Shown here in pieces: positions 1-13,100 of a stretch of DNA of 64,000 nucleotides. This stretch comes from Bathymodiolus brooksi (lineage: Eukaryota > Mollusca > Bivalvia > Mytilida > Modiolidae): NCBI GenBank assembly GCA_963680875.1, contig OY804583.1:31051331-31115330 (forward strand), given 5' to 3'. Both the position numbers and the translations under genes were made by a program. Numbering within the stretch: position 1 is the first letter of the stretch; each line of letters starts with the position of its first letter. Below the pieces are notes generated by a model, which saw only the letters and a program-made list of their open reading frames with translations, was not told the DNA's origin and did not search any database.

Positions 1-61
1 TTGTATTCCTATATATCAAGAATCATTAATATGCATACTAATAGGGGCAGAGCCTATCGCT

Positions 62-866
62 CACCTTTCATTCTGCTTCGAGGAAACTTAATACAGCACC
101 TTCCATAGGTGCTTACCAGCAAGTTTCGCTTCATTTGGCTAAGCAGTTACAGAGAAAAAGATTTTTATAAATCAACCAATCAGAAAATATAATTGCCTGT
201 GATGGCCATGTTTGTTAACGGATCTGAATTAAATTAGCATTCTGGATAGAGGACCTTCCAAGGATGCTTCCTACCAAGTTTCGATTCATTTGGCCAAGCG
301 CTTTCAGCGGAGATGACTTTTTAGAAATCAACCAATCAGAAACAAGAATTGCCTTTGGCGGTCATGTTTGTTAACGGATCGGAAATAAATGAGCAACTTT
401 ATAGAGGACCTTCCAAGGATGCTTCCTATCAAATTTTGATTCATTTGGCAAAGCGGTTTCAGAGGAGAAGATTTTTTAGAAATCAACCAATCAGAAACAA
501 GAATTGCCTGTGGCGGTCATGTTTGTTAATGGATCGGAAATAAATGAGCAACTTTATAGAGGACCTTCCAAGGATGCTTCCTATCAAATTTTGATTCATT
601 TGTCAAAGCGGTTTCAGAGGAGAAGATTTTTCAGAAATCAACCAATGAGAAACAAGAATTGCCTGTGGCGAACATGTTTGTTAATGGATCGGGACGAAAT
701 GAGCAATCTTTATAGAGGACCTGCCATAGATGCTTCCTACCAAGTTTTACTTCATTTGGCTGAGGGGTTTCAGAGGAGAAGATTAAAATGTGAAAAGTTA
801 ACGGACGATGGACGCCAAGTGATGGCAAAAGCTCACATTGCCTTTGGCAAGGTGAGCTAAAAAGGG
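62..866 (+). repeat. Pearl-like tandem element with 155-bp core units and hairpin end
   Basis: About five units of roughly 155 bp follow one another; the clearest joins are near 251, 406, 561 and 716, and each starts near AGGACCTTCCAAGGATGC. The last unit departs from the others after 780 and ends at 830-858 in a hairpin (arms AGCTCAC/GTGAGCT and TTGCC/GGCAA) followed by A-rich DNA. The first unit is the most diverged. The layout (short tandem core plus short hairpin right flank) fits the bivalve 'pearl' elements, thought to be Helitron-like; that assignment is from memory of the family. The open frames here are the repeat read through, not a gene. Confidence 0.6.
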
Positions 867-911
867 TGCAGTCGACTCGCAGCCGCAAGTAATAAAGTTT
901 ACCAGTTGCTT

Positions 912-1005
912 GCTCGTGGTCGGTGGTTCTCTCCGGCTTCCTTCACCACTAAAACTGGTCGCCATGATATAGCTGATATATTGTTGAAAGTGGAGTTAAA
1001 ACACC
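912..1005 (+). mobile_element. SINE-A fragment (3' part)
   Basis: Matches the 3' half of the window's commonest SINE, called SINE-A here: a 'GGTTTTCTCCGG' block, 'CCAATAAAACTGACCGCC', 'GATATAACTGAAATATTG' and an end near 'GTTAAACACC'. It lacks the tRNA-like head. The shared block resembles the central domain of metazoan MetaSINEs, which is recall and not a search result. Confidence 0.7.
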
Positions 1006-1284
1006 AAAAATCAAATCAAATCAAATCTGGACAATTATACAGGGGTAACAGGCGAAAAATCACAGAAAGTATTAGCCAAGTTGGATATTAATTTTACTCT
1101 TATCACAAATACATATGCAGGGTCGCCCTAGGAGGTGTGGACCCCATAACATAATAATCATTGCTGTTCTCTGTAAAACCTAGTGTTTTTGTTTGTGTGT
1201 ACTTGAACAGCTGAGAGTATGCAACTTCAGTGGGGCTCAATTGGCTTAAGGCAGATCCTGTATATATGGTTCATTCTACCTAGG

Positions 1285-1511
1285 GCCATTATTTCGTGTT
1301 GGTATGCTAGTTGGATTTACAACTACCTGTGCAATCAGTTTCTATCACCACTAAAGTTGTGATTTCGAATCCTGCTCGTGGGGAGGTGTGCTTGATACAA
1401 CATTATGTGATAAAGCTTGTCAGTGGTTTTCTCCATTTTCCTCCAACAATAAAACTGACCACCATGATATAACTGAAATTTTGTTGACTGTGGCATTAAA
1501 CACCATAACCC
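1285..1511 (+). mobile_element. SINE-A, near full length
   Basis: It carries the head with 'TAGTTGGATTTACAACTACC', a box-B-like 'TTTCGAATCC', the 'GTGATAAAG' segment and the tail 'GCATTAAACACCATAACCCT'. About 15 bp of the central block are missing compared with other copies. Confidence 0.75.
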
Positions 1512-1681
1512 TAACTCTTCATTCTACCTATTAGTACAACAATGTATTACAACTTTTTGAAAATAGACAAAAAATATATATAATTTTTAACCAGAATATG
1601 TGGAATACTTTTTTGCTATATTTTGCAGCAGCCAGACAAGACATAACTTAGAAAATAATCCTACATAATATATCTCAATCA

Positions 1682-1828
1682 GGGCGAGGTGTACAACATT
1701 TTGTGATAAAGTTTGTCAGTGATTTGCAACATGTCAGAGGTTTTCTCCGGGGTCCTCCACCAATAAAACTGACCACCACAATATAACTAAAACATTGTTG
1801 AAAGTGGCATTAAACACGATCAAACAAA
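1682..1828 (+). mobile_element. SINE-A fragment (body and 3' end)
   Basis: It begins at the 'GAGGTGTACAACATT' segment and runs to the tail, followed by a (CAAA)n-like run. The head is missing. Confidence 0.7.
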
Positions 1829-3334
1829 CAAACCAAATATATCAGAAAATACATGTAATTCATTCAATCAATATTCAGTAAGTATAATGTTGGTCACCAA
1901 ACTGGATGGTAGTTATTAATACAAATGTAGATTGCAAAGTCATTATTTTTAATTTAGTTCAACTTTGTTGTCAATTGCTTGATAACTTATTTTCTTTTTT
2001 ATACTCTTACTCTCAGCTGATACTGATATGTCAATAAAATATAATAAACATAGGCAAAATTTCAAAATCACTTTTTTATTAGAAAATCTGAGTCTTAATC
2101 CATAATAACAGTCTTTTATCCTACATCTTTGAACTATGAAAATGTCTTCAAATAAGTTGCATATGGTTATTTCTACTACATGTACATGTATGTGATGTCA
2201 TAAACAATGTAAAATTATTAATACAGATAAAATCCCTGTTTTTAATATTTAATAAAAGAAAAGGTTTTTAAAACAAAATGATAATCAAATAACCTCAATT
2301 TTTTTTTATTGATTTAGTTAAAGTATTTGTACAAGGAAACTTCCTCCAAAATCATGTAATGTCTCAATAAATTAATTTTAAATTAAAAAAAAACCTCCCT
2401 TCCAGATCTCAGCTAACGTATTCCGATGAATAAGGTTCCTGTTAAATTTATAAAAAATTAACTAATTACTCATGTCACATGAAAAGTTGTCTATTTTCAG
2501 CTAAAAAAAAATCCTTTCACCCCTTCTTCCCCCCCCCCCCCTCCAAAAAACCCCCCAAATACTCAACAACATAAAATTTAGGATGAAGTCTTTGATGACT
2601 TGAAATGAAAGCTTAAAAAGCGTAAAAATTAGTCATAGCAATGGTCCTCCTATGTTGGAATTTGATCTGTCATCTGAAAGACTTCTAAGCCAACATCCAG
2701 TTCATGTTGTATTTGCTACCAAGTTCCTGACAACCATTCTGGAATCCATCAGCTGTAACAAAAAATAACATTATAGTACTTGATAACAGAAATTCTAAAA
2801 TAATATGACATTTAAAAAAAATAGATGATGTCTCAAAAGAGGTACCAGTATTTTAAGGCAAACTTATGTTATATGTTAAAAGAATTCTCTATTTTATTAA
2901 AGTTATATACCGGTTATTTGATTGTACTGTACATCACTTTCTCAGTCAAATCACAAACTCTGTAGTTACTCTATGTAGTACTAAGGTATATATATTGCTG
3001 TTTTGTCTTGCATGTAGAACACTACATGTTGATATCAATAGAGGAGTAACAGAATTTGACACTCATCTGATCCTGTATCTCTCATGCATTGTCGTTTCGA
3101 TATGTATACATGTATAAAAGAAGAGGGTACTTTATTTACCAAATATAGGCCCACGAGGGGCATGAATATTCACATATATAATTATTTAAAACATAACATA
3201 TATGTTTAACAAAGACAAAGATACAATTACATATATTTATAACATGTCATTTATATGCTCAGTGTGGTTGATATGTTTTAATACATCCAGCTATGATATA
3301 TGTATCACATAAATATGATGATAAATAAATAGAT
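1829..3334. other. AT-rich stretch without recognised genes
   Basis: I see no exon-like open frame with good splice sites. It holds A- and T-runs and a C-run near 2530-2542. Confidence 0.5.
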
Positions 3335-3557
3335 AGAGCCGACTATTTGTATTCTACCCGTGTCTGAAACAGAGAGGCAAACACAATGATAACTTTTCTG
3401 CAGGAGACACCAGGTGACGGTGCTAAAAGGATGATAGTCAACCCTTAATTTTGAGGTACAGGTATGAGCCATTTATATCCTCCCTGTGTCTAAAGCAGAA
3501 AGGCAAGCACATCAGTTGCCCTTCAGCAGAAGACACCAGGGGAGGATGCTAAAAGGA
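3335..3557. repeat. Two-copy direct repeat, about 120-130 bp period
   Basis: Two diverged copies share 'GTGTCT.AA.CAGA.AGGCAA', a '...GAGACACCAGG' block and 'GATGCTAAAAGGA'. The first is at about 3335-3432 and the second at about 3465-3557. No coding frame is kept between them. Confidence 0.55.
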
Positions 3558-6500
3558 ATATATATAGATGGCTTCATCATGCAGTTTTATAATCATTGCA
3601 TTCAAGATTAAATCAAAATACATGTAGCTATCTGAGAAAACTAATTCTACAAGTACATACATGATGAAGTTAGCCATCTCTTTGGTCTGCATTGTTATAT
3701 TCCTTTTTTCCATGATCATAGTGTTATTTTTAGTCAAAATAATTAATCTTCCAGCAATCCAGAGATTTGTATTTTTTACATGTACAAATGTAGGTCGCAT
3801 TAATTTCTGTATTAACAGGAGGAAGCTGATCTAAAAATTGCTAATGCAAATTATAGCTTCCTGGAGTTATTTGGACTATGAGTGATATTACAGGCAGCTA
3901 ATGACCAAGTGTTATTGGTGATATGGATATATACATACATATATGCATATCATTAACCTTTCAACCAAAAATTGTGGCTATTTTTAACCAGAAGCATGGT
4001 GAGTCATGTGACATGTTGGTTTGTAAACAAATGCAATTTAAGCATTATTTTCATTCTAAAAAATAATAATCAAATAAAACAATGTTAAAACATCTGAATT
4101 ATATAATAAATTAAGCAATCGGTCATTTTAAAGTCCTTGTAATGACACCTTTATTTTTTTTTTCTATAGCCTCAAATTGCCCGCTATACCACAATATGGG
4201 TTGATCAATGAAGACGAACTTCCATGTACAATTTTTAACTGATTTTACATCGAAACTTACCAATTGTGATATAAATAAATATAAAATCCTAATTTAAATC
4301 CAACTACTGAATTTCAAGTCAATAATTTCACCAGATCATGTTCAATTCAGCGATAGAAAAATATCTCAGGCACAAGGCTTCATGAAATAAATATGGCCTC
4401 TCTTCCGGTTTCATAAAGCTGGTTATGTACAGGTATTACTCACAGTCATTTAAAATTTAATTGTTGATATTATTTTTGTCATTAGATAAAACATTTCTAT
4501 GATATGTATGTAAAATCAATGAAGCATAACTAATCATCTGATATTTAAGAACTTTTATTATATCATTTACCTATGATAAATGTACCTCTCAAAGGTGGAA
4601 CAAATATCAGACAGGTGGAATAAATATTCCATAAGACTTGTTTCATGGAATAAATATTATTCAATATTGTTTTCCTTTTGGAACAAATATTATTAGAAAC
4701 AAATATACGGTTACAACGGTAAACAACATGAATTTGTAAATCCATTATTTGGCGTATCCCTTGATGTATTTTATAAATCTTTTAATGAAATAAATACAAT
4801 TAAGCATAAGCAAACGACATATCAACTTTTATTGTAATTTAAGTTTGTTGGTTTTTTTTCTGTAATATTAATGGGACATAATTGCAGTCTTTACCATCAC
4901 TATTGTAGAAGTTGTCAGAGAATTACCCAAGCAACTAAGGTTTAATTAGCCATCACCTTACGATAAATATATAGATGTTATTTAATTATCCATTGATCCA
5001 ATTTAATTTGTTTTTTTGTTTTTGTTTTTGTTGTTTTTTTTTTTTTTTGTAAAAATAAAATCAATAATTTTGAGTCTTACCTGTAATTGTGTTGTCTGTT
5101 ATGTAGAACAATCTCCTCAGCGAACTCACATGACCAGACACATAATTTGAAGAAAAAAAAGTAAATAAAATATCATATCTAATCAGTTCAAATGTATAAC
5201 TTTGAATTTAATGCTGATTTAACGTGTTTTCAATGGACAAATGTCATCTGAATCACTTACGTGTCCAATTTAAAGCACAAAATGGACAGGGGTTCCCCTT
5301 ATATTATAGAAACAGCTGAAACTAAATGAATGTAAAATTAGATAAACTACACCCTTTTTTTTCAATACACCATGCTAATTGTCTGTATGAACTTAAATGA
5401 TAATTAGATCTGTTGTTAGTAAATACTAATCATTACATTTGTATATGTTTTCTGTAGTGTAGGTTTTCATGGTAACAGAGGTCATTCTGATTCTCTTGTT
5501 TTCCCTATAGCCTATGACGTTTCCTGAGGTTTGGAGAGAGGAAAACAACTTTCAAAATTGCAAAACAATTCATTTTTATTACTGTTTTCGTAGCAGCGTT
5601 GACCATTTTTGACAATATTAAACTCTGAAGCACTTGTCTATAATATATGGGATCTTCCTGTGAAGTTCCAAGACGTATGAATAGAAAGGTTTGAAAACTT
5701 AAAAAATATCAGAACTCCTCTTTTTTTGTTTCATGTCAATTGTTTACATCATAGGAGCTCTTTCTGAAATTTTTTTTTTCATGAAGTTTGGATAGAAAAC
5801 AGTTTCAAAATTGTCAAATATATCTCCGAAAATAGAAAAAAAAAACTTCTTGTAGCAAGACAAAAAACAAACCTAAAATGTTAAAAAAAATCCGATCAAG
5901 TAGACCCTTTCGTGCTGAATGACCAAAAGCGGAAACAAACTGCTCTGCAGAGCGTCAACAATCCACCTCTATGGGCAAATACTGTAGAATAAAATAATTG
6001 CATTATGACTCATAAAAAAGGTTTTAAACTTTTGAAATTATTTATACGCAATATAGTTTGCCACTACCTTTAGGGAGAACAAATAATACTTACGTGTCCA
6101 TTGTCCTCATTTCAGGAGACTTTCGAGTACTCAGTAATCCTTAGCTTTTAAGTTTTCATACTTGCATAAGAATATTGTCCAACTCTATCAAGTTATTTGA
6201 TACGCATAAAAAATAATAATACACAAACGACACATGTTAAAAGTAGGAAACAAAACAGCGACTAAAATACATCTTATGCAAGTTAAATGGTCGGTCCCTA
6301 ATTTATATCTTAAAATGCATTGTCGGATTAAAAAGCTCATAAGAGTGTTTGTACTGTTTGTTAATGTACCGACTTTAAAAAAAAAAATTGATTTGATCTG
6401 ATTTAGTTCAGTTGCTCATGCTACATGTACTTATTTATTTTGCCTAGTGCTTTTTATTTTCTTATGCTAGTTTTAGTAATTCATAAACTTGTTTTAAGCT

Positions 6501-7608
6501 ATTTATGTAATGATTTGCTTTGTATGTTTGTTTGTAATCTGCAAATGTTTGTATGCCTTCTGTCATAATATATTTTGTCTATTGTTGTATATATCGGTAA
6601 AAAGCTCTACAGAGCTTATGTTATATGTTTGTAAAAACTCCGACTTTAAATAACACTTTTATACATTTATACATTATACATTGTGCTTTTATCCAATGGA
6701 AATTGGAGTGCTCCAACTTATGGAGGAAATTACATGAAAACACTAAACACGAACAGGCGGAGATAATCCGGAATTTCACCATCACCCTTCTTTAGTTTGC
6801 TACATTAATGGCGTCGCTGGTAAAACCACGGGTCACGTGATTCTCATTTGAAAACGTTGACATGTTCGTCGGTCATGAAAATTGTAGAACAAAGACCTCG
6901 TTTATTTATACCGTAGAAAATATCGAAACGTCTTATATTGTTTTCTTTTCAGCAATAATTACTTCCACGATTTGTTTATTAGATTTGAGTTAAAACGGGA
7001 GATTACTATTAACATTTTGATGATTTAGAGGGTGACCCCCTCGATGGAATGTCGCCATCGCATTGGAATAAAATGCAAATATATTAAGTTTGCAGTAGAG
7101 TGACATTCCCAAACTTCACACTGCGCTAGGTTATATATTTATTTAACGAAATGTTTCTCTGGTACACGTTTTTATTCATTAATAAGAGTTTCTGTCAGCT
7201 TTTAGTGCCGAAAATTATTCAGATTCAGAAAAATTGTCAGTCAAGAAAGATAACTCCGCATGAATTTCCCTATTTCTAAAAATACATTTAGAACTAACCT
7301 AATGACTTAAAAGCACGCTGTGCACAAATGTTAATGCTGATACAGGCTGCTATTTTAATAGCATATGCATATAATTAACTACAAATTTAGGAAAATACAA
7401 ACATTTATATATGGTCTCCTTTCCCCAAAAGAAAGGATAGGCGACTAAAATTTACACGTCCACCGGTTTTATTCTAGCAATTCAAGAAAAAACATTTCTA
7501 TATCCTTTTGAGGAATCATGAACAGAACTGGTGTATTTTTTTTCTAGGCATGAAAATAAAATTCAATATAAAGATAAAAAAAATGTATAAATATTTAAAG
7601 AAAATGTA
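3558..7608. other. AT-rich intergenic DNA, little recognised
   Basis: Long A/T-rich sequence with homopolymer runs and no supported gene. The one recognised piece is a solo terminal repeat at 6279-6299. A palindromic CACGTG hexamer lies at 6834-6839, but nothing ties it to a promoter. Confidence 0.45.
6279..6299. mobile_element. Solo terminal repeat of the poly-G MITE
   Basis: These 21 bases match the right terminal repeat (AAGTTAAATGGTCGGTCCCT) of the MITEs ending at 17911 and 36161. No partner end or internal sequence is nearby, so it is a fragment. Confidence 0.6.
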
Positions 7609-7610
7609 TA

Positions 7611-8098
7611 CAGTCATCTGTCAAAAGTATTGGGAAATGTAAAAAAAATCCCTATATAATCAACCAAAACCATATTTTTTTAAAAAAAATATTGTGAAGT
7701 AATTTCTGGATAGATTTTAACAAATTTTACACCAAAACATTCAGATTTGTCAATATTTTGATTGTTTATTTACTCATTATGTAGTTATGAGTTATTTTTA
7801 TTTGTACATAATTTAAACACAACAAATAAAAATTGATTTTGATTTTCCTATATATTTCAACTAAAAATAAATCCTAAAAATTAACAATCATGGAAAAATT
7901 ATGTACAAATAAAAACCACTTGTATAAAGATTTGGGCAAATAAACAAACAAAATATAGACAATTCCGAATGTTTTGGTGTAAAATTTGTTACAATCTATC
8001 CAGAAATGATTTCACAATAATTTTTTGAAAAAGATATGGTTTTGGTTGATTATATAGGGATATTTTTTACATTTCCCAATACTTTTGACAGATGACTG
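7611..8098. mobile_element. Fold-back MITE with long TIRs and TA flanks
   Basis: The ends are inverted (CAGTCATCTGTCAAAAGTAT at the left, its complement at the right) and each is flanked by TA (7609-7610 and 8099-8100). The arms extend about 190 bp inwards, so most of the 488 bp can fold on itself. TA target duplication and absence of a transposase suggest a Tc1/mariner-type non-autonomous element. A solo end recurs at 41818-41844. Confidence 0.8.
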
Positions 8099-8215
8099 TA
8101 CATATTAGTTTTCAAGTGTATTTCTTTTCCATAAACTATTAACAGTAAAAAGTCCATAAAGTTTTATGAAAGTTGAACAAATCCTAAGTACAATAAATTA
8201 TTAATTTAATAGAAA

Positions 8216-9033
8216 ATGAGATTAAAAAAAAGTATGTGCCAGTCTCCAGGATATGGCAAAACCCAGCTTAATGAACCTCCATATTCTGATTTTAATTTTT
8301 TAAATGGTCATAAGATTTCCTGTCCCAACAACAACTTGATACTGAAGCTTTATCCCAATCTGAAACTTTTTGTGAAGAATATTCAAAGTTTTCAAAACTG
8401 TGGCTTTTGAATCTGCTGTCTCATCTAAAACTTCAATTGAACAAAACTCGGATTTTTCAGTGTCAGTTTCAGAAAATGAAAGAAAAGTCTTAAGACCTGG
8501 GAGATCTACATGTATATCATTTTCCTGTACCAAATATTTCAGAAAACTATAAGCTGACAATTTCTTCTCAAAACTTTCCCATGCAAAGGTTTCATCACCC
8601 GTTTCCTTGAAATCTTCCAAACTTAAATGGGAGAATTTATTGCCTCTAATGGGAGAGGGTTCACCAATTTTGTCTTCTGGTTCTTTCAGTGATTTAATTA
8701 AAGCTGTTTTGTCAACTAAATCTTCAATTTTTTTGTACAAATCTGGCAACAATAAAGCTTTGTTGGATAAAAAGTCACTGACTACAAATTCTAAAACAGG
8801 ATAAAACAGTACATAACGGTCAATATTGTCAGAGTCTACATTGCAATATTCCACCTGATCAAACTGTGAAAACATTTAGTTAACTGGTAGTCTTCAGTTT
8901 TTGAAAGTTCATTTAGAGAATCATCAGACCTCACAAATTTGTTAAAATTTTTATAACATGTAAGGCATAAAATGGCTTTGCCTGCAGACAATGAACACAG
9001 GGCCCAGGGTCCCTGCCACTGTGGGCTTCAGAA
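8216..9033 (-). pseudogene. DUF6589-like protein remnant, frameshifted
   Basis: The longest open piece (8300-8875, 191 codons) ends in 'YQVVVG'. One frame away the protein sense continues as 'KSYDHLKKLKSEYGG' and 'SWVLPYPGDWHIL' down to about 8216. Upstream, in a third frame (about 8877-9033), it reads 'CSLSAGKAILCLTCYKNF' and 'SKTEDYQLTKCFHS'. So one protein is spread over three frames, with breaks near 8320 and 8872. The VVVG-x-KxYDHL and PGDWHIL blocks are what I recall of DUF6589-containing proteins, which are numerous in mollusc and lancelet genomes and of unknown function. The upstream cysteine pairs suggest a zinc-binding N-terminal region. With two frameshifts and no visible start or end it is probably a dead copy; a real intron near 8872 (minus-strand TTTTCACAG) could explain one break. 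Confidence 0.6.
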
Positions 9034-10101
9034 CAGTTAAGTTTTTTGGGGGCATTACAACTACTAGTCAACTATGGTAAAATCACAGTCTTGCAAATTA
9101 CAGTTGTTTAATCAATTAAATATCATATATGCAGTTACATACAGATAACAAATTTAGCCTAATTTCTATTTATAACACACACACTGGCTAGTTTTTGTTT
9201 TTAGAGTCACATTCATTCAATCATTGTATACCTGTTACACATAAATTCATAATTCATTTGCAGAAGAAAATCAGGTAAAACTTAAAAGTCAGCATTCCTA
9301 AATATATTTGATAAACCAATTGCCTTTGAAATAATCGCCACATTAGATATGTACAGCAAACGGGAAAGGAGTCTAAACAAAGAGCATTGACGAGACGGGA
9401 GAAAAAGGGGGGGGGCGTAATCTGATGTAAACAATGCAGTTTTCTTGTAAACTTTCGGTTAAAATATAAAGATATTAATAAATCTAATAAAAGGCAGACA
9501 TATACACACTGCATGGGTGTTTTGGGGGAGAAATGTTCACCAAAATGGGCAAATTTTACTCTAAAACAAGGCGAAAATTAAAAAAAACATGCCTCGTCGA
9601 ATTTTCTTTCAGTAATGATTTCCATTCAGGGTGACGGAATTTCCAGTTGAGAGAGCATTTACTATTGGTTGATGATGCTATATCACTCCTGTATCATCAA
9701 TTTCATGTCCTAATATAGAATTGTGTCAGCTTTTTCATTGGCCGAAAAATGTAAACAAACCGAACCTCGTGTTTTTACACATTTTAGAATGCACGATTCG
9801 AAACACGTTTTTGACTAATATAAACCTCGGTCGCTTGTCTGATATAGCCAGTCATTGCAAAAAATATATATATATTTTATAGAAATCACGTTTCTATCAC
9901 AATTTTGTCTATTTAATACTTTATTTCAGGTTTATCCTACAACGGCACGAATGAAAAATTTTGCGGGACTTGTAAAGCGGCACCCAGCGGGAATTTTTTT
10001 GCGGTTATCGCCCCCTGACTGCGTGGTTTTAGAATCACTAGCTATAACGGTCAAATCATGGGTTTGCTTTCCGACATATTGTTAGTAAACAAAGAGAGAT
10101 A
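9034..10101 (+). other. Upstream region and probable 5' UTR of the lipid-kinase gene
   Basis: No other gene is supported here. The stretch before the kinase ATG has an in-frame stop (TAA at 10045-10047), so the ATG at 10102 is the first usable one in its frame. An acceptor-like TTTATTTCAG at 9920-9929 could begin the first exon after an untranslated leader exon. I see no convincing TATA box. Confidence 0.35.
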
Positions 10102-10192
10102 ATGTCGGGAGTTAGCGTTAAAATAAATAATGTCCCGTCAAATATCACCGTTACTGATAACACATTTAATTATATACAAGATGAAGTTGAAT
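10102..10192 (+). CDS. CERK: CERK-like exon 1 (start codon)
   Basis: Begins at the ATG of 'ATAATGTCGGGAG' and encodes 30 residues starting [10 protein letters not shown]. The donor is GTAAGT at 10193 and the exon ends in phase 1. It has no signal peptide or membrane segment. The in-frame stop upstream supports this start. Confidence 0.7.
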
Positions 10193-13100
10193 GTAAGTAA
10201 TTCGTTAATTAGGGTGTCTATTTAGAGGATGGGGTGCATGCATCTGGGGTGCATGGGGAGGGTCGGTGAAGGGGGCATGTCTTGATACTGCTTAATCATT
10301 AGTTATGCACCTGGGTCAGTGACCCCATCATCACTTAGTAGTCCTGGAGTTTTTAAAATGTGGATAAATACATTTTGTATTTTTTTTGCATATATCTAAA
10401 AAGTCGTGTATCTATATTTGAATATAATTTACACAGGGAAGTATAGACCACCGTTTGTGTACATTTAAAGTAATAAAAATAACCTTTTTATCTAATCATA
10501 TATTTTTGCTGTAAGCGTTTAGAAAAGGTATATATGTAGAGTAGTACAACAAAGAAAACAAAAATACGATGTCCTATTTAATGAACTACAAATACATTAC
10601 ATATAATCAATACATACATGATAAACATCAGGATTGTGTGTTTTTTTTTTATTACCTGTCTAACATTGTATAAAATGTATCATTTTATTACTGACCTCTT
10701 CGATCAGCGATCTAATCATGTACTGGAATATCGCATGTATTGTGTTATTGCGTCAGACAATATATAAAATAAGATTAAGAGAAAGACAAAATACTATAAT
10801 GAAAGTTTCAGGTTTCAGTTCCATGCAATGTAGAGCAGCTACATAGTTATTGTATTGTTGAGGGTGTAGCACACACTGTGAATGGTACCTTGTCACAAAA
10901 TAATAATCTGAAATAACAGATTATCTATATTAAGAAATAAATCGTTTTTTTGGTATTGTTTTGTTTTTTGTTTTGTTTTTGCATTTTTGTGTTAACTTAC
11001 ATTCTAGTGTAGTATTTAATTGTGTCCTCTAGTTCAAAGTGTCTGCCGGACATTTTTACACATGTTATAGTGTCCAGCAGACATTGTTATCCGTATCGCC
11101 TAACCCTAACCCTCAACAAAATTTCATAGCACCGGACACTATTTCATATCACAATCTCTATAAAATATTGTCTGGGGGGACACTTTAACATAGGACACTA
11201 TTATGTCTTACACTAGCAATTATCCATACTATATCTAAAATATTCTTTGAAGCAACGTGTCTAAAATAACTATGTTGTTTCAATATACAATCAAATAGGC
11301 TGGTGCAAGAGATTTATAGCTCAAAATTTACTCTCTAAAGTTGCAATTTAATACTGAAAAATATATTAGAACTACAGATAAATGCATATATATGCCACCA
11401 TGACTCATATTTCTTTCTTTTCTTTTAGCAAAAATAGAATACCAAGATATCATCGGAATTGACATTCCTAAAGATGAAGAAAATAAAGAAACTATTAGTA
11501 GAAATGTATATTATATTCGTCCTACACAAAAGGAGAACAAGCTGGAGAAGAAACAACTACACATAACAGGAAGCAATAGTGAAATGCTGCAACTGTGTTC
11601 AGATGTTAATGAGAAAATACATAAAGGTATGGCGAAGCTGAGCGAGAAAATGTATGTATAAGGGTTTGGTGATGAAGTGTTTATGACTCCCTGTGATGTA
11701 ATAATAAAAAAAAAGTTTGGTGAAGTGTTCAGACCTCAAACAATAGATATGTATACATAAAATGGTCAGATTTGACATAAAATGGCCAGATTTGAAAGAG
11801 TAACCACCTGGTACATAAAGTTAACGTGCATAGATTAACTGGTTTAACCCTGCCACATTGTTGTAACTGTCCCGAACCAGGAGCTGAATTTCCATATATG
11901 GTGTTTTTTTTGTGTTCAGTGATCAGTCCAGTTAAGGTGAGAGATGATTTTTTCGTTTTGTTGATATTGGTGGAACTGTTGACCACCACTGTTGAAATAT
12001 TATTTTCATAATTTATTTCTTTAGGATGATGACTTGACATGATGTACAAAATAACAAACAGACCTAAGCCACCCTTGAGACAATTGAGGCACATGCCTCT
12101 TTGACAGACCTAATATAAGCCACCCTTGAGACAATTGTGGCACATGCCTCTTTGACAGACCTAATATAAGCCACCCTTGAGACAATTGTGGCACATGCCT
12201 CTTTGACAGACCTAATATAAGCCACCCTTGAGACAATTGTGGCAAATGCCTCTTTGACAGACCTAAGCCACCCTTGAGACAATTGAAGCACATGCCTCTT
12301 TGACAGACCTAAGCCACCCTTGAGACAATTGAAGCACATGCCTCTTTGACAGACCTAAGCCACCCTTGAGACAATTGTGGCATATGCCTCTTTGACAGAC
12401 CTAAGCCACCCTTGAGACAATTGAAGCACATGCCTCTTTGACAGACCTAAGCCACCCTTGAGACAATTGAAGCACATGCCTCTTTGACAGACCTAAGCCA
12501 CCCTCGAGACAATTGTGGCACATGCCTCTTTGACAGACCTAAGCCACCCTTGAGACAATTGAAGCACATGCCTCTTTGACAGACCTAAGTCACCCTTGAG
12601 ACAATTGTGGCACATGCCTCTTTGACAGACCTAAGCCACTCTTGAGACAATTGAAGCACATGCCTCTTTGACAGACCTAAGCCACCCTTGAGACAATTGA
12701 GGCCTCTTCCTTCTTTCATTATCCCTCCTTGTAATGCAGGAACAAGACCAGTTTTTTTCCTCACACAATATTTGACAGGAACCAGTTGCCACAGCCTGTA
12801 CAGTTTTGACTAGAACCAGTTGCCACAGCTGTACAGTTTTGACTAGAACCAGTTGTCACAGCCTGTACAGTTTTGACTGGAACCAGTTGCCACAGCTGTA
12901 CAGTTTTGACTGGAACCAGTTGCCACAGCTGTACAGTTTTGACTAGAACCAGTTGCCACAGCCTGTACAGTTTTGACTAGAACCAGTTACCACAGATGTA
13001 CAGTTTTGACTAGAACCAGTTGCCACAGCTGTACAGATTTGACTAGAACCAGTAGCCACAGCTGTACAGTTTTGACTGGAACCAGTTGCCACAGCTGTAC

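Noticed and set aside
11101..11116. CTAACCCTAACCCT as an interstitial telomere
   Set aside because: There are only two to three units, and similar words are part of SINE-A tails and of the inverted-repeat element here.
12021..12339. Minus-strand frames with repeated LSQGWL words
   Set aside because: These are readings of the 46-bp minisatellite, open in overlapping frames.
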